Below, in pieces: positions 53,910 through 63,483 of a stretch of DNA of 64,000 nt. The position numbers and the translations under genes were made by a program. The notes beneath the pieces are model-generated. The model was given only the letters and a program-made list of their open reading frames with translations. It ran no database searches and was not told where the DNA came from. The stretch lies in NCBI RefSeq assembly GCF_001941625.1, contig NZ_CP016076.1, forward strand, positions 3,844,001-3,908,000, written 5' to 3'. The number at the start of each line of letters is the position of its first letter. Within the stretch, counting starts at the first letter, position 1. This DNA comes from Actinoalloteichus fjordicus (lineage in GTDB: Bacteria; Actinomycetota; Actinomycetes; Mycobacteriales; Pseudonocardiaceae).

Positions 53910-54479
53910 TCACGCGCAGCCGAGGGCTGCGGTGTCGGATCGACGTCCGACAGCGGGCAGTAATCGGCCGGTCCGGGTGGCGTAGGCCGGGTAGTCGGCC
54001 CCGTGGACGCGGTGGAGGCAGGGCTTCTCGACCACCCGTACCTGCACCTGGCCTCCGACGAGGAGGCAGAGCAGGGCGAGCAGCCGTGGCGAGGTGGGCA
54101 CCATCGCGGTCAGGCCGACCGAGGCGACGATCATGCCGGTGAAGGCCGGGGTGCGGGCCGACAGGACGACGCCGTCAGTGACCAGGTCGGTGGTCTCGGA
54201 CGGGTCGGCGCCGACTCGCCGGAAGCGCCTCATCGCCGCCTGCGCGGCGCGGACGCCGACGAAGCCCGTGACCGCCAGGAACCAGGCCGGGAATGGTCTG
54301 CCCGGTCGAGCTTCTGGCGGCCAGACGGCGCCGCCCGCGGCCGGCAGCGGGGCGAGGAGCAGCGCCGCCGCCATCGGCAGCCGGGGCCCACCAACCGGCG
54401 GAGGCGACAGCGGTCGGGAGAGGCGACGGCCGGTGTCGCCGGTGGCTCGGCGATGCCACCACGCACGGAGTCCGAACAC
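53910..54479 (-). CDS. isoprenylcysteine carboxyl methyltransferase-like membrane protein
   Basis: 189 residues with several hydrophobic segments (MAAALLLAPLPAAGGAVW; FTGMIVASVGLTAMV; LLALLCLLVGGQVQV). The ICMT signature is VLSARTPAFTGMIV then VEKPCLHRVHGADYPAYATR, TGRLLP, corresponding to the usual RNPxYxG and EExxLxxxxGxxYxxYxxxxxRxlP. Bacterial members are SAM-dependent methyltransferases of unknown substrate. GTG 54479 is a weak start with GGAAT upstream. Confidence 0.8.
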   Translation of the reverse strand: MFGLRAWWHRRATGDTGRRLSRPLSPPPVGGPRLPMAAALLLAPLPAAGGAVWPPEARPGRPFPAWFLAVTGFVGVRAAQAAMRRFRRVGADPSETTDLVTDGVVLSARTPAFTGMIVASVGLTAMVPTSPRLLALLCLLVGGQVQVRVVEKPCLHRVHGADYPAYATRTGRLLPAVGRRSDTAALGCA

Positions 54480-54557
54480 CGTGGTGATTCCGAGCAGGTA
54501 CCGGACGAAGAGACACCCCTGCGGTCATGCTCTACTCCGAGCCGGGGGTCGGTCGGG

Positions 54558-56579
54558 TCAACAGACGTCGCAGCACGGCGCTGCCGGTTGGGGGCGCCCG
54601 CCGTCGGACGAGGACGGTGGCGACGTCCCAGCCGGTGTCGCGACGCCGGGCAGGGCGACGATGCGCGCCGCTCGGACGGCGTTGAGGATGACCAGGACCT
54701 CGGCCAGTTCATGGATGAACACGACACTCGCCAGCCCGAGGACGCCGACGGCGCCGAGCGGGATGAGTACGGCGATGATCGCCAGGGAGAGTGCGACGTT
54801 CTGCAGCATGACGGCTCGGGCGTGGCGGGCATGGGCGAGTGTCTGGGGCAGGTGCCGGAGGTCCTCGCCCATCAGGGCGACGTCGGCGGTCTCGATGGCG
54901 ACGTCGGTGCCCATAGCGCCCATGGCGATGCCGACGTCGGCGGTCGCCAGCGCCGGTGCGTCGTTGACGCCGTCGCCGACCATGGCGATCCGGCCGCCGC
55001 CCCGCAGGTCAGCCAGGAGACGGGCCTTGTCCTCGGGGAGCAGTTCGGCGTGCACGGTGTGGATGCCTGCCTGGGCGGCCAGCGCTGCGGCGGTGCGGGA
55101 GTTGTCGCCGCTGAGCATCGCGGTGTCGATGTTCATCCGGCGCAGCCGGTCGACGACCACGGGGACCTCGGCGCGCAGTTCGTCGCGGACGGCGATCACC
55201 CCGGCCAGGGTGCCGTCCCGTTCCAGAAGCACCACGGTGGCGCCGAGGGCCTGAAGTCGCTCGACCTCCTCGGCCGAGGAGCCCGCGTCGATCCAGCCGG
55301 GTCTGCCAAGCCGCAGTAGTCGCCCGTGACGGCGTCCCCGCAGGCCGTGGCCGGGGATCGCCGTGACGTCGTCGGCGGCGGAGACGTCCCCGGCGGCGGC
55401 GAGGATCGCGCGGGACAGGGGGTGTTCGCTGCGGATCTCCAGCGCCGCCGCCGCGGCGAGGACATCCGCCCTGCTGGTGTCCTGCTCGGTCGAGATCACG
55501 GCCACGACCTCGGGGGTGTTGCGGGTCAAGGTGCCGGTCTTGTCCAGTGCCACGGTGTCGACGCGGCCGAGTTCCTCCAGCGCCATGCCGCCCTTGATCA
55601 GCACACCGTGTCTTCCTGCCGCGCCGACGGCGGCGACCACAGTCAGCGGCACGGAGATCGCCAGCGCGCAGGGCGAGGCGGCGACGAGCACGACGAGGGC
55701 GCGTTCCAACCAGACCAGGGGGTCGCCGAGCAGCGCACCGCCCGCGGCGATGAGCAGCGCCAAGACCATGATCGCCGGGACTAGCGGCCGGGCGATGCGG
55801 TCGGCCAGGCGTTGGCCGCTGCCCTTGCGCTCCTGGGCCTCCTCGACGATGTGCACGATGCGGGCCAGCGAGGAGTCCGAGGTCCGCGCGGTGACGTCGA
55901 CCTCGATCGCGCCGCCGCCGTTGATCGCCCCGGCATGCACGACGGCGCCGGGACCCGCTTCGACCGGCATCGACTCGCCGGTGATCGCCGAGAGGTCCAG
56001 GGTGGTGCGGCCGGTGCGGACCACGCCGTCGGTGGCCGCTCGCTCGCCGGGCCGCAGCAGCAGCCGATCCCCGACGACGAGGTCTCCCGGCGCCACCCGG
56101 CTCTCGGCACCGTCCCGGAGCACCGACGCCGTCGGGGGCACCAGGCCGAGCAGGGCGCGCAGGCTGCGACGGGTGCGAGCGATCGCGTAGTGCTCCAGCC
56201 CTTCGGCGACGGAGAAGAGCACGCCGAGCATGGCGGCCTCGGTGAGCTGTCCCAGGGCGACGGCGCCGACGGCGGCGATGGACATCAGCGTGCCGACTCC
56301 GACTCGGCGACGCAGCAGGTTGCGCAGGGCGCCGGGCACGAACGTCGCGGCACCCGCTATCGCCGAGGCCAGCGTCAGACCGGTGCCGATCGCCTCCGCG
56401 CCTGCGGCGGTCGCAGGCCAGGCTCCGGCGAGCAGCAGCGCGGCCACGGCCGCGAATCGCAGTTCGCGGACCTGCCATAACCGCTCCACCGCGTGCGGTC
56501 GACCCGGTTCCGTCTCGGAGGTCGTGCCGCCCGGCCGGTGTTCCCCCGAGCCGCAGCACTCGTCAGCCACGCCGTCCAC
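54558..56579 (-). CDS. heavy-metal P1B-type ATPase (Cd/Zn-type)
   Basis: 673 residues. N-terminal Cys-Cys (residues 8-9), TGES at 200-203 in the actuator domain, the transmembrane SPC at 302-304, phosphorylation site DKTGT from 346, SEHPLSRAI in the nucleotide domain, MVGDGVNDAPAL in the hinge and a C-terminal CCDVC tail. SPC with the later FIHELAEVLVILNA fits Zn/Cd/Pb export rather than copper. GTG 56579 overlaps the ArsR gene; GTG 56570 is an alternative with a better Shine-Dalgarno. Confidence 0.92.
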   Translation of the reverse strand: MDGVADECCGSGEHRPGGTTSETEPGRPHAVERLWQVRELRFAAVAALLLAGAWPATAAGAEAIGTGLTLASAIAGAATFVPGALRNLLRRRVGVGTLMSIAAVGAVALGQLTEAAMLGVLFSVAEGLEHYAIARTRRSLRALLGLVPPTASVLRDGAESRVAPGDLVVGDRLLLRPGERAATDGVVRTGRTTLDLSAITGESMPVEAGPGAVVHAGAINGGGAIEVDVTARTSDSSLARIVHIVEEAQERKGSGQRLADRIARPLVPAIMVLALLIAAGGALLGDPLVWLERALVVLVAASPCALAISVPLTVVAAVGAAGRHGVLIKGGMALEELGRVDTVALDKTGTLTRNTPEVVAVISTEQDTSRADVLAAAAALEIRSEHPLSRAILAAAGDVSAADDVTAIPGHGLRGRRHGRLLRLGRPGWIDAGSSAEEVERLQALGATVVLLERDGTLAGVIAVRDELRAEVPVVVDRLRRMNIDTAMLSGDNSRTAAALAAQAGIHTVHAELLPEDKARLLADLRGGGRIAMVGDGVNDAPALATADVGIAMGAMGTDVAIETADVALMGEDLRHLPQTLAHARHARAVMLQNVALSLAIIAVLIPLGAVGVLGLASVVFIHELAEVLVILNAVRAARIVALPGVATPAGTSPPSSSDGGRPQPAAPCCDVC

Positions 56580-56979
56580 CCTCGGTCGACGTCCCGGTCC
56601 CGATCGCGGCGCCGACGATCGGGGCGACGTGCTCCCCCAGGACCGCGGTGAGGAGGCGGCGACCTCGCCCGGTCAGGGAGTACATCACCAGCTTGCCGTC
56701 CCGCCGGGAGGACACCAGGGCGGCGATCTTGAGCTGCCGCAGGTGGTGGGAGACCAGGTTCTGCGCGTGCCCCACGATCCAGGCCACGTCGCAGACGCAC
56801 AACTCGCCGCCGGCGGCCAGGGCCACGGCGATGGTCAGCCGGGTCGGGTCGCTCAACGCCCGCGCGGCCGCCGCAGCGGGCTCCACCGCAGACAGCGCGG
56901 GCAGGCCCGCCCTGATCTCCTCCGCATGCGGCAGATCAAGGCACAACAGGTCACAGGCGTCGTCACGATCAACGGTCAC
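56563..56979 (-). CDS. ArsR-family metal sensor (CadC/CmtR-type)
   Basis: 138 residues. The HTH contains CDVAWIVGHAQNLVSHHLRQ. Metal-binding cysteines are visible: Cys9 and Cys13 near the N-terminus and the ELCVCD motif with Cys61 and Cys63, the arrangement of CadC-like Cd/Pb/Zn sensors. The start is GTG 56979, inside the operator, which implies a leaderless or very short leader. It overlaps the ATPase gene by 17 bases and represses both until metal binds. Confidence 0.92.
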   Translation of the reverse strand: MTVDRDDACDLLCLDLPHAEEIRAGLPALSAVEPAAAAARALSDPTRLTIAVALAAGGELCVCDVAWIVGHAQNLVSHHLRQLKIAALVSSRRDGKLVMYSLTGRGRRLLTAVLGEHVAPIVGAAIGTGTSTEGGRRG

Positions 56980-57006
56980 ATCAATAAACTAACACTCGTT
57001 GATGTG
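56977..57006. promoter_or_regulatory. ArsR operator at the metal-resistance promoter
   Basis: CACATCAA (56977-56984) and TTGATGTG (56999-57006) form a perfect 8+14+8 inverted repeat of the ATCAA-type bound by ArsR/SmtB repressors. It spans the ArsR start codon and a minus-strand TTAACA (57005-57010). Confidence 0.7.
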
Positions 57007-57729
57007 TTAACCAGTAGTAGCGGTGCTCGTCTCACCGTGCGTGAGTGTCTGGCGGTCATCGGCGGGCCGATGACCGGACGTCGAGGCGATGCGGAGGGCG
57101 CGGGCGACCGCCGCCTGCTCCGGCGGCGAGCAGGCCTCGCGCGACCCGTCGCCGGGTTGCCCTCGTCGCGAACATCGCTCTCCTCCAGGGCTCGGTCTGC
57201 GGCTATGCCACGACCACGCCGGGCTTCGCGGCCGAGTACACCGTCATCTCCGCGCTCTACTGGCTGACGCTGTTCTGACCACCAGCGTCGGGCTTGACAC
57301 TGCGCCTCGGCCCGAGTGTGCGGCGTGGATACGGGGCGCGCCCGGCACGTCGAGGCGGCCGAGGGCGCCGCCGCCTCGACGTGCGCGGCCGAATCGGCCT
57401 GGTTCGGCCGCGCGGGCGGTCCACGGGAGGTCGGACAAGGAGCCGCATGATCCTCCGGTTCGTCTGGCGAGCGCGTCCCGGACACGGCGAGCGCCCTACG
57501 CACCCTGCCGCCCGCGTGAGCAGCGGCGGCGGACTGCGGCGGCTCCTCGCGGGTGTCCGGCGGGGCGGGTGCGGACGTCGGCACCGTGACGATCCCCGCC
57601 CCGCCAGGGCAGGTCGTCCTCGCGCCCGCAAGACGGCAGGGCAGACATCGCCGTGAAGGTCTCGCCCTCGGGAACTGGTCAGATCGCCGAGAAGTCTCCA
57701 CCGAAGCTTCAACGATACGGTCGAACACC
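57007..57729. other. long gap with a membrane-protein fragment and hairpin
   Basis: Over 700 bases with no full gene. A plus frame ending at 57278 reads RVALVANIALLQGSVCGYAT then a short hydrophobic tail (ISALYWLTLF) and may be the end of a lost membrane protein. GCACGTCGAGGCGGC (57345-57359) pairs perfectly with GCCGCCTCGACGTGC (57370-57384) to form a terminator-like hairpin. Confidence 0.4.
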
Positions 57730-58293
57730 ATGACGACGGCAGGAGAGCACCCGACGATCGAACTCAGCCTGGCGGAACTGCGCGAGATCGCCGGTTATGC
57801 CGTGGCCTGTGCCGAACCCGCGATGGCGATCTTCGATCGCGCACGCCCGTCGGATCGGCGCTCACGGGCCGCCGTCGACGCTGCGCAGGCGTTCGCCGCC
57901 GGGGCGGCCCGCACGAAGGGAATCCGGGAGGCGGCGTGGGCGGCGCAGCGGGCGTTCGGGGCTGCCCGTGATGCCGGGCAGGCCGCGGCTGCCGAAGCTG
58001 CGCGCGCCGCCGTCGCCTCGGCCGGTGCGGCGTTCCTGCACCCCCTGGCGAGGGCGACCCAGGTCTGGCACCTCCTCGGATCGGCCGCCCACGCGGCTCG
58101 GGCATTCGAACTGGCGGCCTGCGACGACCCCGCCGTCGGCGCCGCGCACCTGGAACAGGCGCGGGTGCTGGCCCGTCCCGTCGTGGTGCGCGTCCTGCTC
58201 CGGTATCCGAACGCCCCCGGTGGTCGTGGCCGGACCGGAGAACTGCTGCGGAGTCTGGACGCGGCGCTGCGACAGCAGGCGGCCGGGGCCTGA
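57730..58293 (+). CDS. Imm5-like putative immunity protein
   Basis: 187 residues, mostly helical and alanine-rich: LSLAELREIAGYAVACAEPA, AVDAAQAFAAGAARTKGIRE, AAWAAQRAFGAARDAGQAAA, FLHPLARATQVWHLLGSAAH. This resembles proteins called putative immunity (Imm5-like) in actinobacteria. It stands alone, with no toxin gene beside it, and its link to the EndoU cassette 33 kb away is unknown. ATG 57730 lacks a strong Shine-Dalgarno. Confidence 0.7.
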   Translation: MTTAGEHPTIELSLAELREIAGYAVACAEPAMAIFDRARPSDRRSRAAVDAAQAFAAGAARTKGIREAAWAAQRAFGAARDAGQAAAAEAARAAVASAGAAFLHPLARATQVWHLLGSAAHAARAFELAACDDPAVGAAHLEQARVLARPVVVRVLLRYPNAPGGRGRTGELLRSLDAALRQQAAGA

Positions 58294-58392
58294 GAGGCCG
58301 CCCCGCCGCACCATGAACCGGCTGGATCGAGTTCCCGCTTCGGCCACTCGGCAGCGATCTCGAACCGTGATCGGGCACCCGATCCGCTTCCG

Positions 58393-58414
58393 GGATATTA
58401 GTCGGATATTAGTC
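58393..58414. repeat. two direct GGATATTAGTC half-sites
   Basis: GGATATTAGTC occurs twice in immediate succession (58393-58403 and 58404-58414). The ATTAGTC half-site is the same as in the two LacI-type operators downstream, so these may be auxiliary binding sites upstream of the -35 box TTGACG (58426-58431). Confidence 0.55.
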
Positions 58415-58458
58415 AGTTGATTCTCTTGACGGTGCCGGCGCCCCGGCGACAAACTGCT

Positions 58459-58476
58459 GGCTAATCCGCATTAGTT
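58459..58476. promoter_or_regulatory. LacI-type operator 1
   Basis: GGCTAATCCGCATTAGTT has GCTAAT/ATTAGT arms around a CG-rich centre. It lies about 30 bases downstream of TTGACG, where it would cover the transcription start. Confidence 0.6.
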
Positions 58477-58502
58477 ACGTGAGAAAGCGGCTCGCAGCCC
58501 GC

Positions 58503-58520
58503 GACTAATGCGTATTAGTC
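58503..58520. promoter_or_regulatory. LacI-type operator 2
   Basis: GACTAATGCGTATTAGTC has 7-base perfect arms (GACTAAT/ATTAGTC), the classic shape of a LacI-family site. It is 44 bases from operator 1, about four helical turns, and 12 bases before the regulator's start, so it probably mediates autoregulation of the whole operon. Confidence 0.7.
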
Positions 58521-58532
58521 GAGGAGTCGCGT

Positions 58533-59600
58533 ATGGCCGAGAAACGACCGGTGAAAGCTCGCCGGGGGCGGCCGAGGCAGGCGGAGGTCGCCCGGCTCGC
58601 CGGGGTGTCGCAGACGACGGTGTCGCTGGTGATCGGCGGCAACAAGCAGGGCATCGTGCTGCATCCCGACACCCGCGCCCGCGTGCTGGAGGCGGCCAGG
58701 GCGTTGGGCTACGTGCCCGACCCGGCGGCTCGGCGACTGGCCGCCGCCCGCAACAACCTGTTGGGGGTCTTCAGCTTCACCGCCACGTTCCCGACCGCCG
58801 TGGAGCACTCGTACTACCCGTTCCTCGTCGGCATCGAGCAGGAGGCGGCCGCGCGCGGCTACGACATGGTGCTGTTCACCGGCTCCAGTTCCGGCGGCGC
58901 ACAGGCAGGCGCGTCCGGCGCGCTGGAACGGGTACGACTCGCCGACGGATGTCTGTTCCTCGGCCGCCACATCCCCGCCGACGAGCTGCGCAGGCTGGTC
59001 GAGGACGGCTATCCGGCCGTGCACATCGGCCGCCGCGACGAACTCGACGGCCTGGCCTGGGTCGGCGCCGACTACGTGGACGCCAGCGCCGAGGTGGTCC
59101 GACACCTCGCCGGGCTCGGCCACCGCCGCATCGTGCTCGTCCGCGAGGACGACGACGCCCCCGCGTCCACCGACCGCGAGCGCGGCTTCCGCGAGGCGCT
59201 GGCCGCCGCCGGACTCCCCGACGCCGTTCCCGTGGCACGTGCCGCCGATCCGGTCGCGGAGATCACGCCGGACTGGCTCCGGGACCGGCACGCCGAGGGC
59301 GTCACCGCCTTCGTCGCGGAGGAGACCGACACCGGGGCGGCCTGGCGGGCGCTGCTGGCGGCCGTCGAGGGCGCGGGACTCGACGTCCCCGCCGACGTCT
59401 CGCTCGCGCTGCTCGGCTCCCCGCCCGCCGACTTCGCAGGCCGTCCCCTTCCCACCGGATTCGACGTTCCCCGTGCCGAACTCGGCGCGGCCGCCGTGCG
59501 GGCGCTCACCGCCCTGCTCACCACCGGCGAGACCGAGTCTCCCCTGGTGGCCTGCGCCTTCCGGCCGGGGAGCACGGCGGGCCCTGCGGCCGTCCAGTGA
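58533..59600 (+). CDS. LacI-family regulator
   Basis: 355 residues. The HTH is QAEVARLAGVSQTTVSLVIG with hinge helix DPAARRLAAARNNLLG; a periplasmic-binding-like sensor domain follows (GVFSFTATFPTAVEHSYYPF, LVGIEQEAAARGYDMVLFTG). ATG 58533 has GAGGAG upstream. First gene of an operon with the FAD oxidoreductase, the HyuA-family protein and an unknown gene; tandem operators sit directly before it. The inducer is probably the pathway substrate. Confidence 0.93.
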   Translation: MAEKRPVKARRGRPRQAEVARLAGVSQTTVSLVIGGNKQGIVLHPDTRARVLEAARALGYVPDPAARRLAAARNNLLGVFSFTATFPTAVEHSYYPFLVGIEQEAAARGYDMVLFTGSSSGGAQAGASGALERVRLADGCLFLGRHIPADELRRLVEDGYPAVHIGRRDELDGLAWVGADYVDASAEVVRHLAGLGHRRIVLVREDDDAPASTDRERGFREALAAAGLPDAVPVARAADPVAEITPDWLRDRHAEGVTAFVAEETDTGAAWRALLAAVEGAGLDVPADVSLALLGSPPADFAGRPLPTGFDVPRAELGAAAVRALTALLTTGETESPLVACAFRPGSTAGPAAVQ

Positions 59601-59641
59601 CCAGCAGCCTTCACCAGAACGAGCAGAGGAGTACGCACCAC

Positions 59642-61270
59642 ATGCCCACCCCCATCGGCACTCCGACCGAGACCGACGTCCTCATCGTGGGCGGCGGACT
59701 AGGCGGCGTGGCCGCCGCCCTCGCCGTCTGTCGGGCCGGGCGCACCGCCGTCCTGACCGAGGAGACCGACTGGATCGGCGGCCAGCTCACCGCGCAGGCC
59801 GTGCCCCCGGACGAGCACCCCTGGGTGGAGCAGTTCGGCGTCACCGCCACCTATCGGGCGCTGCGCGAGTCGATCCGCGAGCACTACCGCCGCTGGTATC
59901 CGCTGCGCGCCGAGGCCCTCGACCTGCCGTACCTCAATCCGGGTGCGGGGCGGGTCAGCAAGCTCTGCCACGAGCCGAAGGTGGCGCTCGCCGTGCTGGA
60001 GGCGATGCTGGCACCGCACCGCGCCGCAGGCAGGCTCACCGTCCTCACCGAGCAGCGGCCCGTCGCCGCCGAGACCGACCACGACGCCGTCCGCGCCGTC
60101 ACCGTCGCCGACGTCCGCGACGGCGCCCGGCACACCATCACGGCCGCCTACGTCATCGACGCCACCGAGACCGGCGAACTGCTCGAACTGGCAGGCGTCG
60201 AGCACGCCCTGGGCGCCGAGTCCCGCGCCGAGTACGACGAGCCGCACGCCCCCGAGGTCGCGGACCCGCTCAACCAGCAGGGCATCACCGTCTGCTTCGC
60301 CCTCTCCCATCACGAGGGCGCCGACCACACCATCGACCGGCCTGCGGGCTACGACTTCTGGCGTTCGTACCGCCCCGACTTCTGGCCCGGTCCGCTGCTC
60401 GGCTTCCTGGCCCCCGACCCGCGCACGCTCGCGCCGGTCGAACGCACTTTCGTGCCGAACCCGGACGTCGATCCGCTCGCCGTCACGGCCGATCAGAGCG
60501 CCGACGCGGGTGACAAGGAGCTGTGGGGCTTCCGCCGCATCATCGCCAGGGGGATGCACCGCCCCGGCGCCGTCGACTCGGACGTCACGCTCGTCAACTG
60601 GCCGCTCAACGACTACTGGCTCAAGCCGCTCGTCGGTGCGGGCGAGGAGACCTCCCGGCAGGCGCTGGCCGGGGCGAGGGAGTTGTCGCTGTCGGTCCTG
60701 TACTGGCTGCAGACCGAGGCGCCGCGCACCGACGGCGGCACCGGCTTCCCCGGGCTCCGGCTGCGTCCCGACATCACGGGCACCGCCGACGGCCTGGCCA
60801 AGTCCGCGTACGTCCGCGAGGCCCGCCGCATCAAGGCCGTCACCACCGTCACCGAGCATGACGTGGCCATCGACATCGTCGGCCCGTACGGCGGCACCCG
60901 GTACCGCGACTCCGTGGGCGTCGGCGGTTACCGCATCGACCTGCATCCCTCCACGGGCGGCGACGACTACATCGACGTCGGCTCCGTTCCGTTCGAGATC
61001 CCGCTCGGCGCGCTCGTGCCACGCCGGGTCCGCAACCTGCTGCCCGCAGGCAAGAACATCGGCACCACGCACATCACCAACGGCTGCTACCGCCTGCACC
61101 CGGTCGAGTGGAACGTCGGCGAGGTCGCCGGGGCGCTCGCCGCGCACTGCGTCACCGAGAACGTGCAGCCGCACCAGGTGCAGGAGCAGGACAAGAGGTT
61201 CGACGAGTTCGCCCGCGTGCTCGACCGGGCCGGGGTGCAGCGGCACTGGCCCGACGTTCGCGGCTACTAG
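59642..61270 (+). CDS. FAD-dependent oxidoreductase (FAD_oxidored type)
   Basis: 542 residues. FAD motif VLIVGGGLGGVAAALAVCRA is followed by TDWIGGQLTAQAVPPDEHPW, the pattern of the FAD_oxidored (PF12831) family, and a C-terminal flavin closing segment (LLPAGKNIGTTHITNGCYRL, HPVEWNVGEVAGALAA). The start is ATG 59642 with GAGGAG upstream. Characterised relatives are few; the context suggests oxidation of a ring or amino compound before the HyuA-family step. Confidence 0.9.
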   Translation: MPTPIGTPTETDVLIVGGGLGGVAAALAVCRAGRTAVLTEETDWIGGQLTAQAVPPDEHPWVEQFGVTATYRALRESIREHYRRWYPLRAEALDLPYLNPGAGRVSKLCHEPKVALAVLEAMLAPHRAAGRLTVLTEQRPVAAETDHDAVRAVTVADVRDGARHTITAAYVIDATETGELLELAGVEHALGAESRAEYDEPHAPEVADPLNQQGITVCFALSHHEGADHTIDRPAGYDFWRSYRPDFWPGPLLGFLAPDPRTLAPVERTFVPNPDVDPLAVTADQSADAGDKELWGFRRIIARGMHRPGAVDSDVTLVNWPLNDYWLKPLVGAGEETSRQALAGARELSLSVLYWLQTEAPRTDGGTGFPGLRLRPDITGTADGLAKSAYVREARRIKAVTTVTEHDVAIDIVGPYGGTRYRDSVGVGGYRIDLHPSTGGDDYIDVGSVPFEIPLGALVPRRVRNLLPAGKNIGTTHITNGCYRLHPVEWNVGEVAGALAAHCVTENVQPHQVQEQDKRFDEFARVLDRAGVQRHWPDVRGY

Positions 61271-61353
61271 GCAGGACGGCCCCACCGCACCCGTAGTCCC
61301 CCGACCCGCACCATCCGCTCGACCCGCGTACGACACAAGGAGGTGTCCATAAC

Positions 61354-63483
61354 GTGGCTCCGCACCGCATCCGCGTCGGCATCGACGTGGGCGGAACCTT
61401 CACCGACGCCGTCGCGATCGACTCCGCCACGCTGGAGCTCGTCGCCCAGGTGAAGGTCCCGACCAGTCACCATCACGCCGACGGCGTCGCGCACGGCATC
61501 GTGGAGGCGCTGAACCGGCTGTTGACCGACGTCGGCCGCACGCCGGACGACGTCGCGTTCCTCGCCCACGGCACCACGCAGGCCACCAACGCCCTGTTGG
61601 AGGGCGATGTGGCGCCGGTCGGCCTGATCGGCATCGGCACCGGACTCGGCGCCGTGCCGACCAGACGCCTCGCCGGGCTCGCGAAGCTCGACCTCACGCC
61701 CGGCAGACGGTTCCCGCTGCACTACGCGCACGTGGCCGATCCCGGCGAGGCCGCGAACGTGCGCACCGCCGTCGAGCAGCTCGTCGCGGCGGGCGTCGAG
61801 GTGCTCGTGGCCAGCGAGCCGTTCAGCGTCGACCTGCCGGACGGCGAGGCCGCGGTGTTGGAGACGGCCCGTCCCTATGGGCTTCCGATGACCGCGGCGC
61901 ACGAGATCACCTCGCTGTACGGGCTGCGCAAGCGCACCCGCACCGCCGTGGTCAACGCCGCGATCATGCCGAAGATGCTGGCCACCGCCGAACTGGTGGA
62001 CGCGGGCATCACGGCGGCCGGGGTGCAGGCGCCGCTGATGGTGATGCGGTGCGACGGCGGCGTCATGTCGCTCACCGAGATGCGGCGACGACCGCTGCTG
62101 ACCGTGCTGTCCGGGCCCGCGGCCGGGGTGGCCGGGGCATTGATGCAGGAACGGGTCAGCGAGGGCGTGTTCCTGGAGACCGGCGGCACGTCCACCGACA
62201 TCAGCGTGATCCGCCGGGGCAAGGTCGCCGTCAAGCACGCCACCATCCTCGGCAAGACCTCGTACCTCTCCGCGTTGGACGTGCGCACGGTCGGCGTCGG
62301 CGGCGGCTCCCTGGTGCGGCTCGGCGACGGCCGGGTGCACGGCGTCGGGCCGCGCAGCGCGCACATCGCGGGCCTGCCGTACGCCTGCTACGCCGACCCG
62401 GCGGACCTGCGCGACGCGAAGCTCACCACCGTGAGCCCGCTGCCGGGCGATCCTGGCGACTACGCGGTCCTCGACGCCGCAGGCGGCCGCTTCGCCATCA
62501 CCATGACCTGCGCGGCGAACGCGCTGGGCCGGGTCCCCGACGGCGACTTCGCCGCCTGCGACCCGGCGGCAGCCCTGGCGGCACTCGCGCCGCTCGCCCA
62601 GGCCCTCGGCACCGACGTCGCGGGCGCCGCGACGCGGGTGCTGGACGCGGGCGTGCGGCAGGTGCGCGAGGTGGTGGACGAGATGATCGGCGACTACCGC
62701 CTCGACCGCGACACCGTCGTCCTGGTCGGCGGCGGGGGCGGGGCGGCGGCCGTGACCCCGCATCTGGCCGCCACGACCGGCCTCTCGGGTCGGATCGCCG
62801 CGCACAACGAGGTCATCAGCCCGATCGGCGTGGCGCTCGCCTTAGTACGGGAACAGGTCGAGCGGATCATCCCCGGCGCCACCCAGGAGCAGATCCTCGG
62901 CGTACGGGGCGAGGCGGAGGCCGCCGTCGTGGCGCAGGGCGCCGCGCCTGCGGCGGTGGAGGTCGAGGTCACGGTCGACCCGCAGACCAACACGGTCCGG
63001 GCGGTCGCGACCGGCGCGACCGAGCTGCGCACTCAGGACCGGGCCCACCGCGCCGATGACGCCGAGCGGCTCTCGGCGGCGGCGACCAGCCTCAAAGTCG
63101 ATCCGTCCACTGTGGAGGTCTTGGCTGGCACGTCCGCGCACACCGTCTACGGCACCACCCACCGTCGCCGTTTCCGCAGGGCTCGCCGCCCTGTCCGCGT
63201 GATCGACGCCGACGGCGTGGTGCGGCTCCACGCCGCCGACGCGCACGTCGCGACGACCACGGTCGGCGAGGCGCCGGAGCTGCTGAATCGTCTGATCCAC
63301 GAGTCCACCTCGTACGGTGACGGCGGCGTCCGCGCTCCGGCGTTGCGCCTGCTGCTCGGCTCTCGGATCGCGGACCTGTCCGGGGTGCTCGACGCGGAGT
63401 CGCTGCTGGCGCTGGCCCGCAGCGAGCTGCGCTCCCGCGCGGCCGACGAACCGGTGATCGCGGTGCTGGAGGCCCGGTCATGA
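61354..63483 (+). CDS. hydantoinase/oxoprolinase-family protein (HyuA-like)
   Basis: 709 residues. The ATP-binding start is GIDVGGTFTDAVAIDS at 8-23, then AHGTTQATNALLEGDVAPVG, GGVMSLTEMRRRPLLTVLSG, PAAGVAG and GGTSTDISVI, which define the HyuA/acetone-carboxylase-beta-like fold. It could be an ATP-dependent hydrolase or carboxylase subunit. No HyuB partner is in view, but the operon continues past the window. GTG 61354 has AGGAGG upstream. Confidence 0.9.
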   Translation: MAPHRIRVGIDVGGTFTDAVAIDSATLELVAQVKVPTSHHHADGVAHGIVEALNRLLTDVGRTPDDVAFLAHGTTQATNALLEGDVAPVGLIGIGTGLGAVPTRRLAGLAKLDLTPGRRFPLHYAHVADPGEAANVRTAVEQLVAAGVEVLVASEPFSVDLPDGEAAVLETARPYGLPMTAAHEITSLYGLRKRTRTAVVNAAIMPKMLATAELVDAGITAAGVQAPLMVMRCDGGVMSLTEMRRRPLLTVLSGPAAGVAGALMQERVSEGVFLETGGTSTDISVIRRGKVAVKHATILGKTSYLSALDVRTVGVGGGSLVRLGDGRVHGVGPRSAHIAGLPYACYADPADLRDAKLTTVSPLPGDPGDYAVLDAAGGRFAITMTCAANALGRVPDGDFAACDPAAALAALAPLAQALGTDVAGAATRVLDAGVRQVREVVDEMIGDYRLDRDTVVLVGGGGGAAAVTPHLAATTGLSGRIAAHNEVISPIGVALALVREQVERIIPGATQEQILGVRGEAEAAVVAQGAAPAAVEVEVTVDPQTNTVRAVATGATELRTQDRAHRADDAERLSAAATSLKVDPSTVEVLAGTSAHTVYGTTHRRRFRRARRPVRVIDADGVVRLHAADAHVATTTVGEAPELLNRLIHESTSYGDGGVRAPALRLLLGSRIADLSGVLDAESLLALARSELRSRAADEPVIAVLEARS

